This document shows, piece by piece, positions 1-10,140 of a stretch of 64,000 nt of DNA. The notes under the pieces were generated by a model. The model made no database searches. It saw nothing but the letters and a program-made list of their open reading frames with translations, and was not told the origin of the DNA. The stretch covers positions 122,175,575 to 122,239,574 of the forward strand of contig NC_079149.1 of the NCBI RefSeq assembly GCF_945859685.1. Reading direction: 5' to 3'. Numbering within the stretch: position 1 is the stretch's first letter; every line of letters begins with the position of its first letter. The translations under genes were made by a program, and so were the position numbers. Origin of the DNA: Eupeodes corollae. Taxonomy: Eukaryota > Arthropoda > Insecta > Diptera > Syrphidae.

Positions 1-77
1 ATAATTGTGAAAAATCGCCAAACAACAAGAAAAAATCCGCTTTTGAATGTGACTTCTCGAGGTGTGTTTCCTTTCAG
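1..77 (+). other. 3' end of an intron with splice acceptor
   Basis: A pyrimidine-rich run (ttcctttcag) ends in AG at 76-77. The open frame of the palmitoyltransferase continues upstream of its first listed codon (TTG at 93, leucine, not a start) to codon GAT at 78, directly after that AG. The acceptor therefore enters in phase 0, adding Asp-Asn-Val-Asn-Glu before the leucine. Earlier exons, the start codon and the promoter lie outside the window. RNA evidence would be needed to confirm the junction. Confidence 0.8.
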
Positions 78-2477
78 GATAATGTCAATGAGTTGCAACA
101 TCGTAAAGGACGTCGATTGAACGGCTTGCAATTTCCGTTGCATCCATTGCAAATTTTTGGCTGGATTGTTTTGATTATTTTTGGCGTTGCTTCGTTTTGG
201 GTGTTGATTCCTTCGTTTAGCAGTGAGCTGCAAGGCCCTCTTTACGGTCTTGTCTCTGGCTTGTATATTGTGCATATAGTTTCGCATTTAGCTGCGCTTT
301 TAATTGATCCTGCGGATCGTGAGCTACGCCGTTTGCATCGCAACGATCGCATTGTACCCGAATTCGATCGCGCCAAACATTCGCATGTCATCGAAAACGG
401 CCGCTGTCATTTGTGTAACATTCGAACTACCAGTCAACGAACAAAGCACTGCTCGGTGTGTAATAAGTGTGTGGGAAAGTTTGATCATCACTGCAAGTGG
501 TTGAATCATTGCATTGGCTCGAGAAACTATGTAGCGTTCCTGATGTGTGTCGTATCGGCGGTAGTAGCGACTCTGGTCATTGTGGTTGCGGCATTGGCCC
601 AGATCGTGCTCTATCATCTGAATCCACAATGGCTGAGTTTTTGGTACATGGACGCGGAAATGGCCGTCTCCAAAGCTGTGGTCCAGCAGAGTTCGTTCAA
701 CGAGACCACTCTGGACGATGTGACGCTGGTCCCAGAAAACGTCACACTCTGGAACGACACTATTCAGATGTTCAACCAGAGTCTGGGAAATTCCACAGAC
801 AGCATCATCAATGACACAACTACTCCATCGAGCTTGGTCAAGGAGACTGTTGAAGCAGCAGCCGTTAATGGGATCGGATTCAGCGACACCATATTCCTCG
901 TGTTCATTGGATTCCTTGGAGTTTTGGCGGCCATCACAGCTGGCTTGCTTCTTCATCTCTGCTTTTTCCACATCTATATTTCGTTCCTTGGACTGACCAC
1001 CTACGAGTACATTCGCAATCATCGACAGCAGCAGCAGCAACAACAAGCACTCTCTACTTTGCCAAAGAATGTAACCTACAACATGAACAGCAGTCCTGAC
1101 GGCAGCAGTCCCGACTCGTCCAAGGACTCCTGCAGCCAGATGTACTTCTGTTCGAGTTTACGTCACCCCAATAGTTTTCCCGACGACTTTCGTCTCTTCC
1201 AAGCCAAACCCGAAGACCGTCCTTCAACACTGCACTGCTGCGAGAATTCCCGCGAGTACCATCAGACTGCCCTGAAGACTTACTACATGTGTTCGCTGCT
1301 GGAGGCGGACGAGGCGACAACTGCAACTACTACGGCAGCAGCTGCTCTGTCAGCCGCTGCGGGTGATATTGAAGCGATAGAGAAATGCAAAACCAAGTCC
1401 TTCCACTGTTGTTCGAAGTTTGCCCAGAGACGAAGGAAACTCAGTACGGCAGCGAGCAAGGCAACACTGGTTGGCGAAATTGAAGCTTCTGCCACGACCC
1501 GGTCCTTCTTGCACTTCAGCGAACAATGCACTTTCTGCACGTTCCACATAAAGACTCCCCTCAAGACTGAGAACGTTAAGACAATTTCGAAGCACCATCG
1601 CTGGCGGCGAAAATGGAATTGCTGTTCCAACGTGCCCGATAGCCCCGATGTGCCCAATGACATAATTTCAACAATTTCCATGGGGGTCAATAGGTCTGAC
1701 GTTGAGCAACAAAACGGCAACGGAGTGATGGCGGGCAAGAAGAATCCAACCCAGATCCCAGTGCATTTCATCAAGACAAATGGTGCCAACTTCAAACAAC
1801 CTCAGAGACCGCGAATGAACCGTCCCTGGCCCATAGCTCGGTTCCGCCACATGATGCGCATGATAAACCGTTATCGCAGACCTCGCTGCCGACACAACGA
1901 AACCATGGTAAACGCCGCCGCCACCCATCACCCTCAGCATCCCTCCCCAGCATGCAATGTCAAGCAAAACCAAATCCGCCCAATACCCTACCCTCCGATG
2001 TATGAGAACAGCAGCAGCTCGCCGTCGAGTGATCACAGCAGCGTGCAATCGATAGAAACTATTTTGCCAACTTCGGTTATCCGAGACGAGGAGAGCTACA
2101 CCTATAACGCAGCTCATGGGCTGACAATGCCTTCAGCACCACCTCCTGCACGACGAAAGATGCCAAATCCCACAGACCTAGACGAACTGGCGGACACACT
2201 AAGCTTTTCACACATCCCTACAAACTCCCAGCGGTTGCCAGCCCTCAATTCCGTCTATCGGCGACAACGAAGGAAACACTTTCTCCGAACTCGCTCGCCT
2301 ACCTTATCTCCGATCCACGAATCGGGCCTGTCAAATCCCACATCACCACAACCGTGTCGTCATGGCATGAGTGCATCCTGTTCCCCGGCCACAGTTTCGA
2401 AGAGCCTCTGTGGTTCCGAGCTGAAGGCATCCAATGGATCTTTAAATACTGATAGTGACAGCAGTAGTGCTACTTAG
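78..2477 (+). CDS. ZDHHC1: ZDHHC1/11-type protein S-palmitoyltransferase, last coding exon (5' partial)
   Basis: Integral membrane enzyme that transfers palmitate from palmitoyl-CoA to cysteines of target proteins. Numbering residues from the TTG codon at 93: membrane helices near 20-41 and 50-71, a cytosolic Cys-rich domain (C105, C108, C120, C123, C126, C140), the catalytic Asp-His-His-Cys at 131-134 (bases 483-494), helix 3 near 146-173, a roughly 90-residue loop rich in N-glycosylation sequons, helix 4 near 264-299 and the family motif TTYE at 302-305. HPLQI near the start, the IDPAD segment after helix 2 and LTTYEYI after helix 4 match what I remember of vertebrate ZDHHC1/11 and fly CG17075. 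The roughly 490-residue tail has a run of seven Gln (312-318), an Ala-rich stretch and four Cys clusters. Stop TAG at 2475-2477. Missing the N-terminus because earlier exons are upstream. Family assignment is firm; one-to-one orthology is inferred. Confidence 0.94.
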   Translation, partial: DNVNELQHRKGRRLNGLQFPLHPLQIFGWIVLIIFGVASFWVLIPSFSSELQGPLYGLVSGLYIVHIVSHLAALLIDPADRELRRLHRNDRIVPEFDRAKHSHVIENGRCHLCNIRTTSQRTKHCSVCNKCVGKFDHHCKWLNHCIGSRNYVAFLMCVVSAVVATLVIVVAALAQIVLYHLNPQWLSFWYMDAEMAVSKAVVQQSSFNETTLDDVTLVPENVTLWNDTIQMFNQSLGNSTDSIINDTTTPSSLVKETVEAAAVNGIGFSDTIFLVFIGFLGVLAAITAGLLLHLCFFHIYISFLGLTTYEYIRNHRQQQQQQQALSTLPKNVTYNMNSSPDGSSPDSSKDSCSQMYFCSSLRHPNSFPDDFRLFQAKPEDRPSTLHCCENSREYHQTALKTYYMCSLLEADEATTATTTAAAALSAAAGDIEAIEKCKTKSFHCCSKFAQRRRKLSTAASKATLVGEIEASATTRSFLHFSEQCTFCTFHIKTPLKTENVKTISKHHRWRRKWNCCSNVPDSPDVPNDIISTISMGVNRSDVEQQNGNGVMAGKKNPTQIPVHFIKTNGANFKQPQRPRMNRPWPIARFRHMMRMINRYRRPRCRHNETMVNAAATHHPQHPSPACNVKQNQIRPIPYPPMYENSSSSPSSDHSSVQSIETILPTSVIRDEESYTYNAAHGLTMPSAPPPARRKMPNPTDLDELADTLSFSHIPTNSQRLPALNSVYRRQRRKHFLRTRSPTLSPIHESGLSNPTSPQPCRHGMSASCSPATVSKSLCGSELKASNGSLNTDSDSSSAT

Positions 2478-2480
2478 AGA

Positions 2481-2486
2481 GTGAGT
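2481..2486 (+). other. Possible 5' splice donor just after the stop codon
   Basis: AGA followed by GTGAGT begins three bases after the TAG stop and fits the animal donor consensus well. It could start a 3'UTR intron, or it may be a chance match. No paired acceptor can be chosen from sequence alone. Confidence 0.2.
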
Positions 2487-2539
2487 TCTATATAAACCTA
2501 ATTATAGGATTTTGTTGTTGTAAATGCAATAGTTTTGAA

Positions 2540-2545
2540 ATTAAA
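2540..2545 (+). terminator. Candidate poly(A) signal (ATTAAA)
   Basis: The common variant hexamer ATTAAA lies about 63 bases after the stop of the palmitoyltransferase gene, before an A-rich run at about 2551-2560. A canonical AATAAA is also present at 3440-3445 and would give a 3'UTR of about 1 kb. The choice between them cannot be made without transcript data. Confidence 0.3.
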
Positions 2546-4303
2546 AACCAACAAAAAAAAACAAGTCTAAAATGCATCCGCCTGAATAGAGGTAGATCTT
2601 TGTAAGCTGAGGGTTGTGTTGAAGTGGTTTTATTAAGTCATAAAGTTTAGTATTGAATCCACCACCAAAACGAGTTAGTGATGAAATTAAATTGTCCGTC
2701 CTTAAGAAAAAACAAAAGTTAAAAAAAAGCTTCCAAAGCAATTTTCATTTCTAAGTCTGTTTTGAAAAAAAAAATACAAAACTTTATTTTGTTTGGAAAA
2801 AAAACTCAAGAATTGATAAATATGCAACATTCCATGTCCAACTAAGTCCTTTATATAAAGTTTAAAACTAAACTTTTTAACTTTATCAAACAAACTTTTA
2901 TTATTTTTATAAGAACTTAAAAACAAACTGCAGTGTTTTTGAAATGTATTTTGTTTTGTTTAACTTGCCTTTTATGTTTTCAAAATGTCTTTGACAACAC
3001 ACAGAAGGGTGAAAAGGGAAGATACTTTTTTTGAAAAGTATAAAAGAAAATTTAACAAACAATATTGTGACTAATTTACTAATGTGTAAGTCCCTTTAGG
3101 TTTAAACCTTGCACATTGCTTTAAAACTTTTATTAATTTTCAATAGAGTGACAGTTCGCCAATATTTTGTTTCTACATTTTCTTTAATGAAATTTATAAA
3201 TCAGCAAGGTGTTAATTTATGACCTGTCATCGTCACATTTGTTAATTTCACAACCCTTAAAGGTTTGAGTTATGAAAAGTAATAATATTACAATATTGCT
3301 GACTACTTTAGTTTTGACGTAATAATTGGAACTTTTCAGTTTTACGTTAGATGTTGACAGATGACAGCCATGATTAAATTACACCGTGAGACAATAATTT
3401 GTTTACTTTAAATCGTGACTTGATTCATTTTCAAAACAAAATAAAAAAAACATAGCAAAACCCAATAATTGAAATGAACAAAGATAATTAAAGATACATC
3501 AATAGAAGAGTAGAATTATACATGAAACAGAGAATGTAATGTATGTATATCTTACACATTTTGAGACTCAAAGCCTGGAATATTGTTAAGAATATCCCAA
3601 TTTGGGAAACTAGTTTTGTCGTTTTATGATTTTATCTTATCCTTTCCACTTGATTTACAAGAAGAAACCGAGAATTGAAGCGCGAAATAAAAAAATTATA
3701 AGACGTCAAAATAAGGAGCGTATACTTTCTATTTCTGTCTATTCTAAAAACTGTTATACTATCTACATATGTATATACATAAATAATTTTCAGGAAACTA
3801 TTTTTGGAAATCTTTAATTATTAAATCTAAATATGTCAAAAATATATATGAATATACCATTTACAACTACACGAACTCAGCAACTTGCCTTACAACAGCT
3901 GTCAAAAAACTGATTGGCAAATCATAGGCTTCGTTCAAAATACAAAATGTTTGAAATTCGAGTAGATTTCTGTTCTTTCAATGCCAGTGCAATGAATTTT
4001 GTGAAAAAATAATTTGTTATTTACTGTCATTTAGTTCTGACAGCTTAGCTATTTTTTTTTGATTGTTAACAAACAAAATTTATGCGAATACCCTATTTTC
4101 CGAATTCTGTCCTATTAAAAAATTAATACGTCATGTGTCAGTTGGACCAATGATATTATTAACACGTAATTTAAAATGACTAACTTTTAATTTGTTTTGC
4201 TTAGTACTAAAATAGTAACTTTCTTTTATTAAAAACGTAAAATGTGAACACGTCTAAAAGTGACATTTTCAAAAGAAAAAAACCAAGCAAGCATACCTTA
4301 ATA

Positions 4304-4364
4304 ACATCACTTTTGAGTTTCAAATTAATAGATTCGTTATTGATTTGAAACTCAAAAGTGATGT
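4304..4364. repeat. Perfect 22-bp inverted repeat with 17-base loop
   Basis: Bases 4304-4325 are the exact reverse complement of 4343-4364, separated by 17 bases. The arm sequence begins acatcacttttgag. The stem length is in the range of a short RNA hairpin, but pairing stops abruptly on both sides. A precursor microRNA usually has a longer imperfect stem, so a foldback-element remnant is at least as likely. Confidence 0.8.
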
Positions 4365-7300
4365 GAATTTAGCAAATTACTAAAAGTCAAAGTATACATA
4401 TTTTAAAATTTTATTTTGGTTTGATGTTAAAAGATTGTAAAATTATAGAATTTTAAACTTTGAATAATTGTCACTTTATCTACAAAAACTGCTTGCCATC
4501 TTTTGGAAGTGTTCACACGTTCAGTTTTACTTTACTGCAACTAAAGCTGTCAAGACTCACAAACATTATCCAACACATCTTTTTGTAAAACTTGAATTTT
4601 TGGATGTTATAAAGTTTGAGTGTTATCGACAAATTAAAACCCAAAAAATCACGTGTTTTCTATAAACTCAATGAAAACTGGCACAAAACCTAGTTGAAAC
4701 ATGTCTTAAAGGTCTTGCACATGAGAGCGAACAACGAATGAACGAAAGGACGAACAAACGTGATGATACACATTTTAAAAAGTCAATTTCAAACAAAAAC
4801 ACAATTAAATTATAAGAAACCAACTGAAACTTATGTTAGGATAAATTTGCATTTTGTTCTCCAAAACAAGACAATTTTGTAAAAACAATTTGTTAGCAAT
4901 GAATTGCAATGTAGTTGCTACGAACTGTCAAACTCTATTCGCGTTCCACATACAATCCACACTGCAACGAATAAATTGTTCGCGCTCAACTTAACCTCAA
5001 CATTATATCTCTCTTATTTTGTTTGTTGAAAAGGGTAATTATAAATTGACAGTTCGTCGCTGTCTGCAAATAGAAACAAAGCTTATGTGAAAGAAAAGTC
5101 AAAATATGCGAACATCCACAGTTCGCAGTTAGTAGCTCAATCCACTTCAATCCACTGTGAACTTGGTCTGAAATTGTTTGTTATTATAAATGTACCTTTC
5201 GAGGGAACTAATGACAAAAAATTAAGATTTAAAAATATGTTAACCAAAATAATAAAATTTACAAACAAAGAATTTCAAAACTTTATAATATGAGGAATGT
5301 CTTAAATCAGACAAATAGCACATTCTAAAAATCTGTACCTTCTCCAATGCTCTTAAGTACCAAAGTATTTGAGCAAAATTCATTGATTTGATGAAAAGAA
5401 GAAAATATTTACATATTAAAATTCTTAAAATTTTGAGTTTATGATTTTCAAACATTTCAAGATTTAATTCCTAGCAACATAAAAAAAAAACATCATAACA
5501 AGACAAATAGGAACCGATTCTCTGTTCTTGTCAGCAAATTTCGTCTGAAATTATTGTCTATTGTTAAATTATAGAAAGAAAATAACACAGCACTTTTATC
5601 TACCTACAAATATGTACATAGGTACTCTCATAAAAATATCTTAAATTTTATTTCAAGGAAAAATTATATATAAAATATGTGTGGTATGCATAGTGAAAAG
5701 AAATAAAAATAGAATGCATATTCCATCTTTCCAATTTCATATTTTCTATTTTATGCTTTTATGATGATGATAATAATAAAAATCGATTTTGAGAAAAATA
5801 TAAAATTTGAAATTCAACATCCTACTTTTTATAGACTTATTTTCTTATTATTGCGATTTTATTTTTCAAGAGCTTCTTTTTCAAACTACAAACTACAAAA
5901 GAGAAATAACACCCACTAAACCATCAAAAGACGTTCCCAATAAGAAAATATATTATTTTTGTATTCTTTTGAAAGTTTTGGAATCCCTATATCGATGGTA
6001 TAGATAGATATACTTTTTGTGTTCCCGCCAAAATAACAGTCAAGAAGTATGCCACTCGTATAACCATCATCAACTTTTCCCTACTTCAAGTTGTCAATCA
6101 ATGTCAAATATGTCGAGAATTTTCCAGGATAAATCTTATATAAAAGTCTTTGTAATATTGTGTTTCTTTTTTAACTTTCTTATGGGAATAACTAAATAAA
6201 TTGAATATCATTCACGTTATTACTTTGTATTTATTTCGGTTCAGCAACACTCTCTTGACCGAAATTTAATAAATGGATAAAATAGCTTAATTTTATTGAC
6301 TCAAATAGGATTTTCATCAGTTGAATTGTTTTGTAATTTTCATGGACACTACAGCTGCCATATAGAATGTATACGAACAAAAGTTATAATTTAGTTTCGA
6401 AAACATTTGAAAAGAATAGTTTTTTGAGGACTTCTAAGGATTTAATTTTCTAATGTAGGATTTATTTCTGTATATGAGAAGGTTTCACTCAATAATTTTT
6501 TTTTAATTGAACTGGCATCACTGTTTTAAAAGTGGAAACTAATTAGACAGGTGACGGCTGACAGATGGTTTTCGCTATGTAACAATATGTTGATCGTTCA
6601 TTATCAATAGTCTAAGGCAAGTTAAAAAATGGTATCTTTAAAATGTTGCAAGGATCTATTAATGACACAAATTTCCTCTTTTTAACCCTGAATTTTAATT
6701 ATTCCAATAAAAATATAATAAATTATTTCAAAAACCCTAGATGATGACTAATTTTTAAATAAAAAGTTATGTGAACTTATTTTTATAAATATATTTTATT
6801 ATGTACAAATTTATTATCAACTTAAATGACTAAATAAAACTACGTTCAACACTCAGCTTATAGCAAATGAAAGCATTTTTGTTTAAAAGAAAAATATGAA
6901 ATTGCCTAAAAAAAGAATCTTTTAATTATAGCTGAATTTTTAGGTTAAACAAAAACAAGAAATTTAAAACAAAAAAAGTACATTTTTGTAAAAGTAGTTA
7001 TTAAGCTTGTTCATAAGACTAATTTTTAAAAATAACAAAGCAAAAAAAAAACAATGTTCAGTAAAAAAAAAAATGAAACAGAAAATGAGAAATTTTGGAA
7101 AACTAAAATTCATTAGTTTGTATTTTAAAAAATAAAAAATAATAAAAAAAAATGTTAATGTGTGCAATTATTAGACTGCGTTGTTTATCGAAAAAAGGAT
7201 TTATAAATGAATTTGCGCTTTAAGAAACCAAAAAATAGAAAAGAAACCTAAATACCATAGAAAAGCCGTAAATCTGCTGTCTTTAATTTTGTTTTGAAAA

Positions 7301-8012
7301 TAATAATAATAAATCACTTTGATTGACTCTATCTACAGAAATGATCCAACTAAATGAGAGATTAAATAGAGATAAACAAGACTTAACCATTTAACCCCTT
7401 TTTAAAGAAAATTTTATAGAAGTTGCATTCAAAATACATAGCACAAAATCCCCTTCTTTGAATTTAGTTTCGCTTTCTGTTTTCTTCCTTATTTTTCTTT
7501 TCTTTTTCTCTTACTCTTCATTATGGTTATAATTTTTTGATGGTATTATGTTTGTCTAATAGAGTTTAAAAATTGTATTCAAAGAGGAGAAAGAGTTTAA
7601 ATTCGGTGGGCCTTTTGTATTAAAAAAAAAGAAGTTGTTTCTTAACTTTACATAGCTCGGTCAGACTCGTGTTGTGAACAGACCCATTTTAAAACGGTGA
7701 AATGTTCCCACGTTGCATAATATGATGTTTTTATTGCTGTTTCTTTTTCCTACGGCATTGCGGTACTCTGACGTTTGCACCTAATGTCAAAAAAGATCTG
7801 TTTGCTAATTTTATAACCTGTCACTTTTTGGGTGCGTTCAATAAGAGTTGTATATTAATATTATTTTAATTATACTATTTTTTAAAAAATCTTTCATATT
7901 AAAATTACAATTCGCTAAAAATAATCTGCATATCTTAATTTTCTGCATATTTTAATTAATAAAAATTAAAACTCTAAGATCCAGGTTTTTAGTTGCGAGT
8001 TAAACTAAAACT

Positions 8013-8046
8013 CGTTAATACGTAAGGGTCGTTAATACGTAAGGGT
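8013..8046. repeat. 17-bp tandem duplication
   Basis: The unit cgttaatacgtaagggt occurs twice head to tail at 8013-8029 and 8030-8046 with no difference. It lies 66 bases before the palindrome at 8112. Confidence 0.85.
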
Positions 8047-8111
8047 CTAGGCGTCTGAAAATGTAAACATGATTTTAATCTATTACCATTTATGCCTCTT
8101 TATGTTGACAA

Positions 8112-8135
8112 CTCGTAAATTAATTAATTTACGAG
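8112..8135. repeat. 24-bp perfect palindrome
   Basis: The sequence ctcgtaaattaa followed directly by ttaatttacgag reads the same on both strands with no spacer. It could be a relic of a foldback element or a cruciform-prone site; nothing in the neighbourhood fixes a role. Confidence 0.85.
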
Positions 8136-8329
8136 AGAAACATTTTTGAAACATTAAAAGTTCAACAACATACATAGTTTGTAAATTGCGTGATAAGCGT
8201 TAAAAATAAAGAAACATAAAATAAGGCTTAAGTCGTTTTTAAGCATAGAAACTAGAAATCCTTTTTATGAATAAAATTATTAAAAATTCAGGAAGAAAAA
8301 ATGGCTCAGGTTGAAATAGAATTTAACTT

Positions 8330-9700
8330 TGCAGAACTTTTGTTAGCTTTTTAAAAAAAAGCTAATCTCTTCGCTAGGTCATTCGCCGTTAATTCTACGC
8401 TGCCATTGAGTGTTAGTGATTCTATGGGACCAATCTTTTTTCGCACTCGTACTGTGGCAAGAGTCCTAAGAGATCTAAACACATAAATCCGCTGGTCCGG
8501 ATGGTATCCCCGCTATTGTTTTGAAAAGGTGTTCTTCAACGCTTGCAAAACCACTGCGTAAGCTTTTTCATCTGTCCTACTCATCAGATCTCGTTCCGAG
8601 AGGATGGAAAACTGCACTTGTGCAGCCCATCCCCAAAAAAGGCGAATCTTCCTCACCCTCTAATTACCGACCGATTGCACTTACGTCCCTTCTTTTCAAG
8701 GTCATAGAAACGCTGATTAATTATCAACTCAAGAAATATCTCGAAGATCGAAAGCTTCTTAAAGACCGACAATATGGCTTTCGTAGCAATAGGTGATTTC
8801 ATGGTTCATCTCACCAAACAGTAGAGCAAATCATTACATCACTTTGGGGAAAGTAAGATTATTGCACTTGATATTTCAAAAGCATTTGATAGGGTTTGGC
8901 ATTAGGCTCTCTTATCGAAAATGCGTTGCTTTCGGTTTCCATGAATCCCTGCTTCATTGGATTAGTAATTACCTTTCGGATCGTTCAATATAAGTAGAAT
9001 TGGATGGATTCAAGTCTGAAAACCATAAAATAAATGCTGGTGTGCCTCAGGGCTCTGTTCTATTTCCAACACTCTTTCTCATTTTTATTAATGATCTCCT
9101 GTCTGCAACATCTTATCCAATACATTGTTTCGCTGACGATAGAACTCAGCTTTTAATATTCGTTTTCAGATTCAGATCCCTTTTCTCGGTATGTGTGTCA
9201 CCAACCACCTCTTGTAGAACGATCACATACTCGATGTTGCCATGCGGCAAGGTGTTTGAGTTTCCTAAGGCGATGGAAGAAATATTTCGTCCCTTCTGAT
9301 CTGGAAACGTCCAAAGCTTGAGTATAACTCCCATCTCTAGGCTAGTGCTCCTGTATCTTACTTAAGGCTCTTGGATAGTATTGAACGTAAAGCATTTAAA
9401 TTGATAGATAAAAATATCATCATAAGATCATTTACATCGCTTGAAGGTCTCTTATCTGACCCATTTTTACCGTTATTTTAACGGCTTATGCTCTAGAGAA
9501 ATGGCCAGTTGTATTCCTCCCTTTAAACAGTTCAACCGTAACATTCGCGCCTCTAGGAATACTCATCAGTATACCCTCGAGCCCAACTTCAGCCGTACTG
9601 ACAAATACAGAGACTCGTTCTTTAGCCGTACTACGCGAATGTGGAATGCCTTACAACACTCTCTCTTTCCTCGTCATTGCAATATTTAGGAATTCAATTC
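8330..9700 (+). pseudogene. Decayed Jockey/CR1-group non-LTR retrotransposon, RT to C-terminus
   Basis: Pieces of a reverse transcriptase are readable in order but in different frames. They are a KKANLFARSFAVNSTL linker near 8358-8403, FFRTRTVARVLRDLN near 8440, fingers/palm at 8521-8796 (GWKTALVQPIPKKGES, NYRPIALTSLLFKVIETLIN, QYGFRSNR), ALDISKAFDRVWH near 8865-8900, INAGVPQGSVLFPTLFLIFINDLL near 9030-9100 and CFADD near 9128-9142. The C-terminal segment at 9441-9689 (HFYRYFNGLCSREMASCIPP and FFSRTTRMWNAL) is typical of this group. Stops and frameshifts break it in at least five places and a piece after the FADD motif is missing. It is closely related to the copies at 37.8 and 40.0 kb. No endonuclease domain or target duplication was seen, so this is a 5'-truncated dead copy. 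Confidence 0.85.
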
Positions 9701-9765
9701 CTTTTTAATATAATTATATCTACTAATGTTAACCTTAATAGGTTAAGTTCATAAACGCTTCCAAA

Positions 9766-9832
9766 TTTAAATCAAGAGTTCCGCAAAGAAGCTACTATAG
9801 GCCCATTCTGTTTATATTTGTTCGTATATGCA
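9766..9832 (+). repeat. Short RT motif-B scrap, copy 1
   Basis: A run beginning near gagttccgcaaagaagc and ending ttctgtttatatttg corresponds to a decayed RT motif of the GVPQGSHLGPILF type. The same scrap recurs at 9,980, 13,005 and 13,604, always cut at nearly the same places. Confidence 0.6.
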
Positions 9833-9880
9833 ATACATTAAATCTATAATTTTCTATGAGTAATATATTTGTATTTATTT

Positions 9881-9959
9881 GAAAGAAACCCCTTTTATTT
9901 GAACGAAACCCCTTTTATTTAAAGAAAAAACCCTTTTATTTGAAAGAAACCACTTTTCG
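9881..9959. repeat. Minisatellite, four copies of a 20-21 bp unit
   Basis: The unit gaaagaaaccccttttattt is repeated at 9881-9900 and 9901-9920, then twice more with small insertions and substitutions to about 9959. It lies between two RT motif-B scraps and may derive from retrotransposon 3' sequence. Confidence 0.85.
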
Positions 9960-9974
9960 ATTAAAATATTTCAT

Positions 9975-10140
9975 AGCTAAATCAGGAGTTCCGCCGGGGA
10001 GCCACTAAGAACCTATTCTGTTCATAAATGGTTAAAGAGAAATTTTTACTTTTAAAGAAGGTGTTGCCTCGTAATCCAGCAGTAAATACCCAATACAAAA
10101 ACGTATAAGTTAAGCCTTACAGTTTTGCAGTTTAACCATA
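9975..10140 (+). repeat. RT motif-B scrap, copy 2, with shared downstream tail
   Basis: This copy starts caggagttccgccgggg and continues through a GTTGCCTC...CAGTAAATA tail. The fragment at 13,005-13,150 shares both parts in the same order, so the two are copies of a longer element rather than independent motif matches. Confidence 0.55.

Larger units (their letters stand above)
2487..8329. other. AT-rich non-coding stretch downstream of the palmitoyltransferase gene
   Basis: Apart from a possible 3'UTR at its start, no supported gene is seen. The open frames here are short, AT-biased and match no family I recognise. It holds a perfect 22-bp hairpin (4304-4364), a 24-bp palindrome (8112-8135), a 17-bp tandem duplication (8013-8046) and many homopolymer runs. 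Confidence 0.7.

Noticed and set aside
324..1046. 240-codon minus-strand open frame opposite the palmitoyltransferase
   Set aside because: It mirrors the strong plus-strand gene, has no recognisable domain and disappears at normal codon-use expectations. The plus frame has the DHHC, TTxE and membrane pattern.
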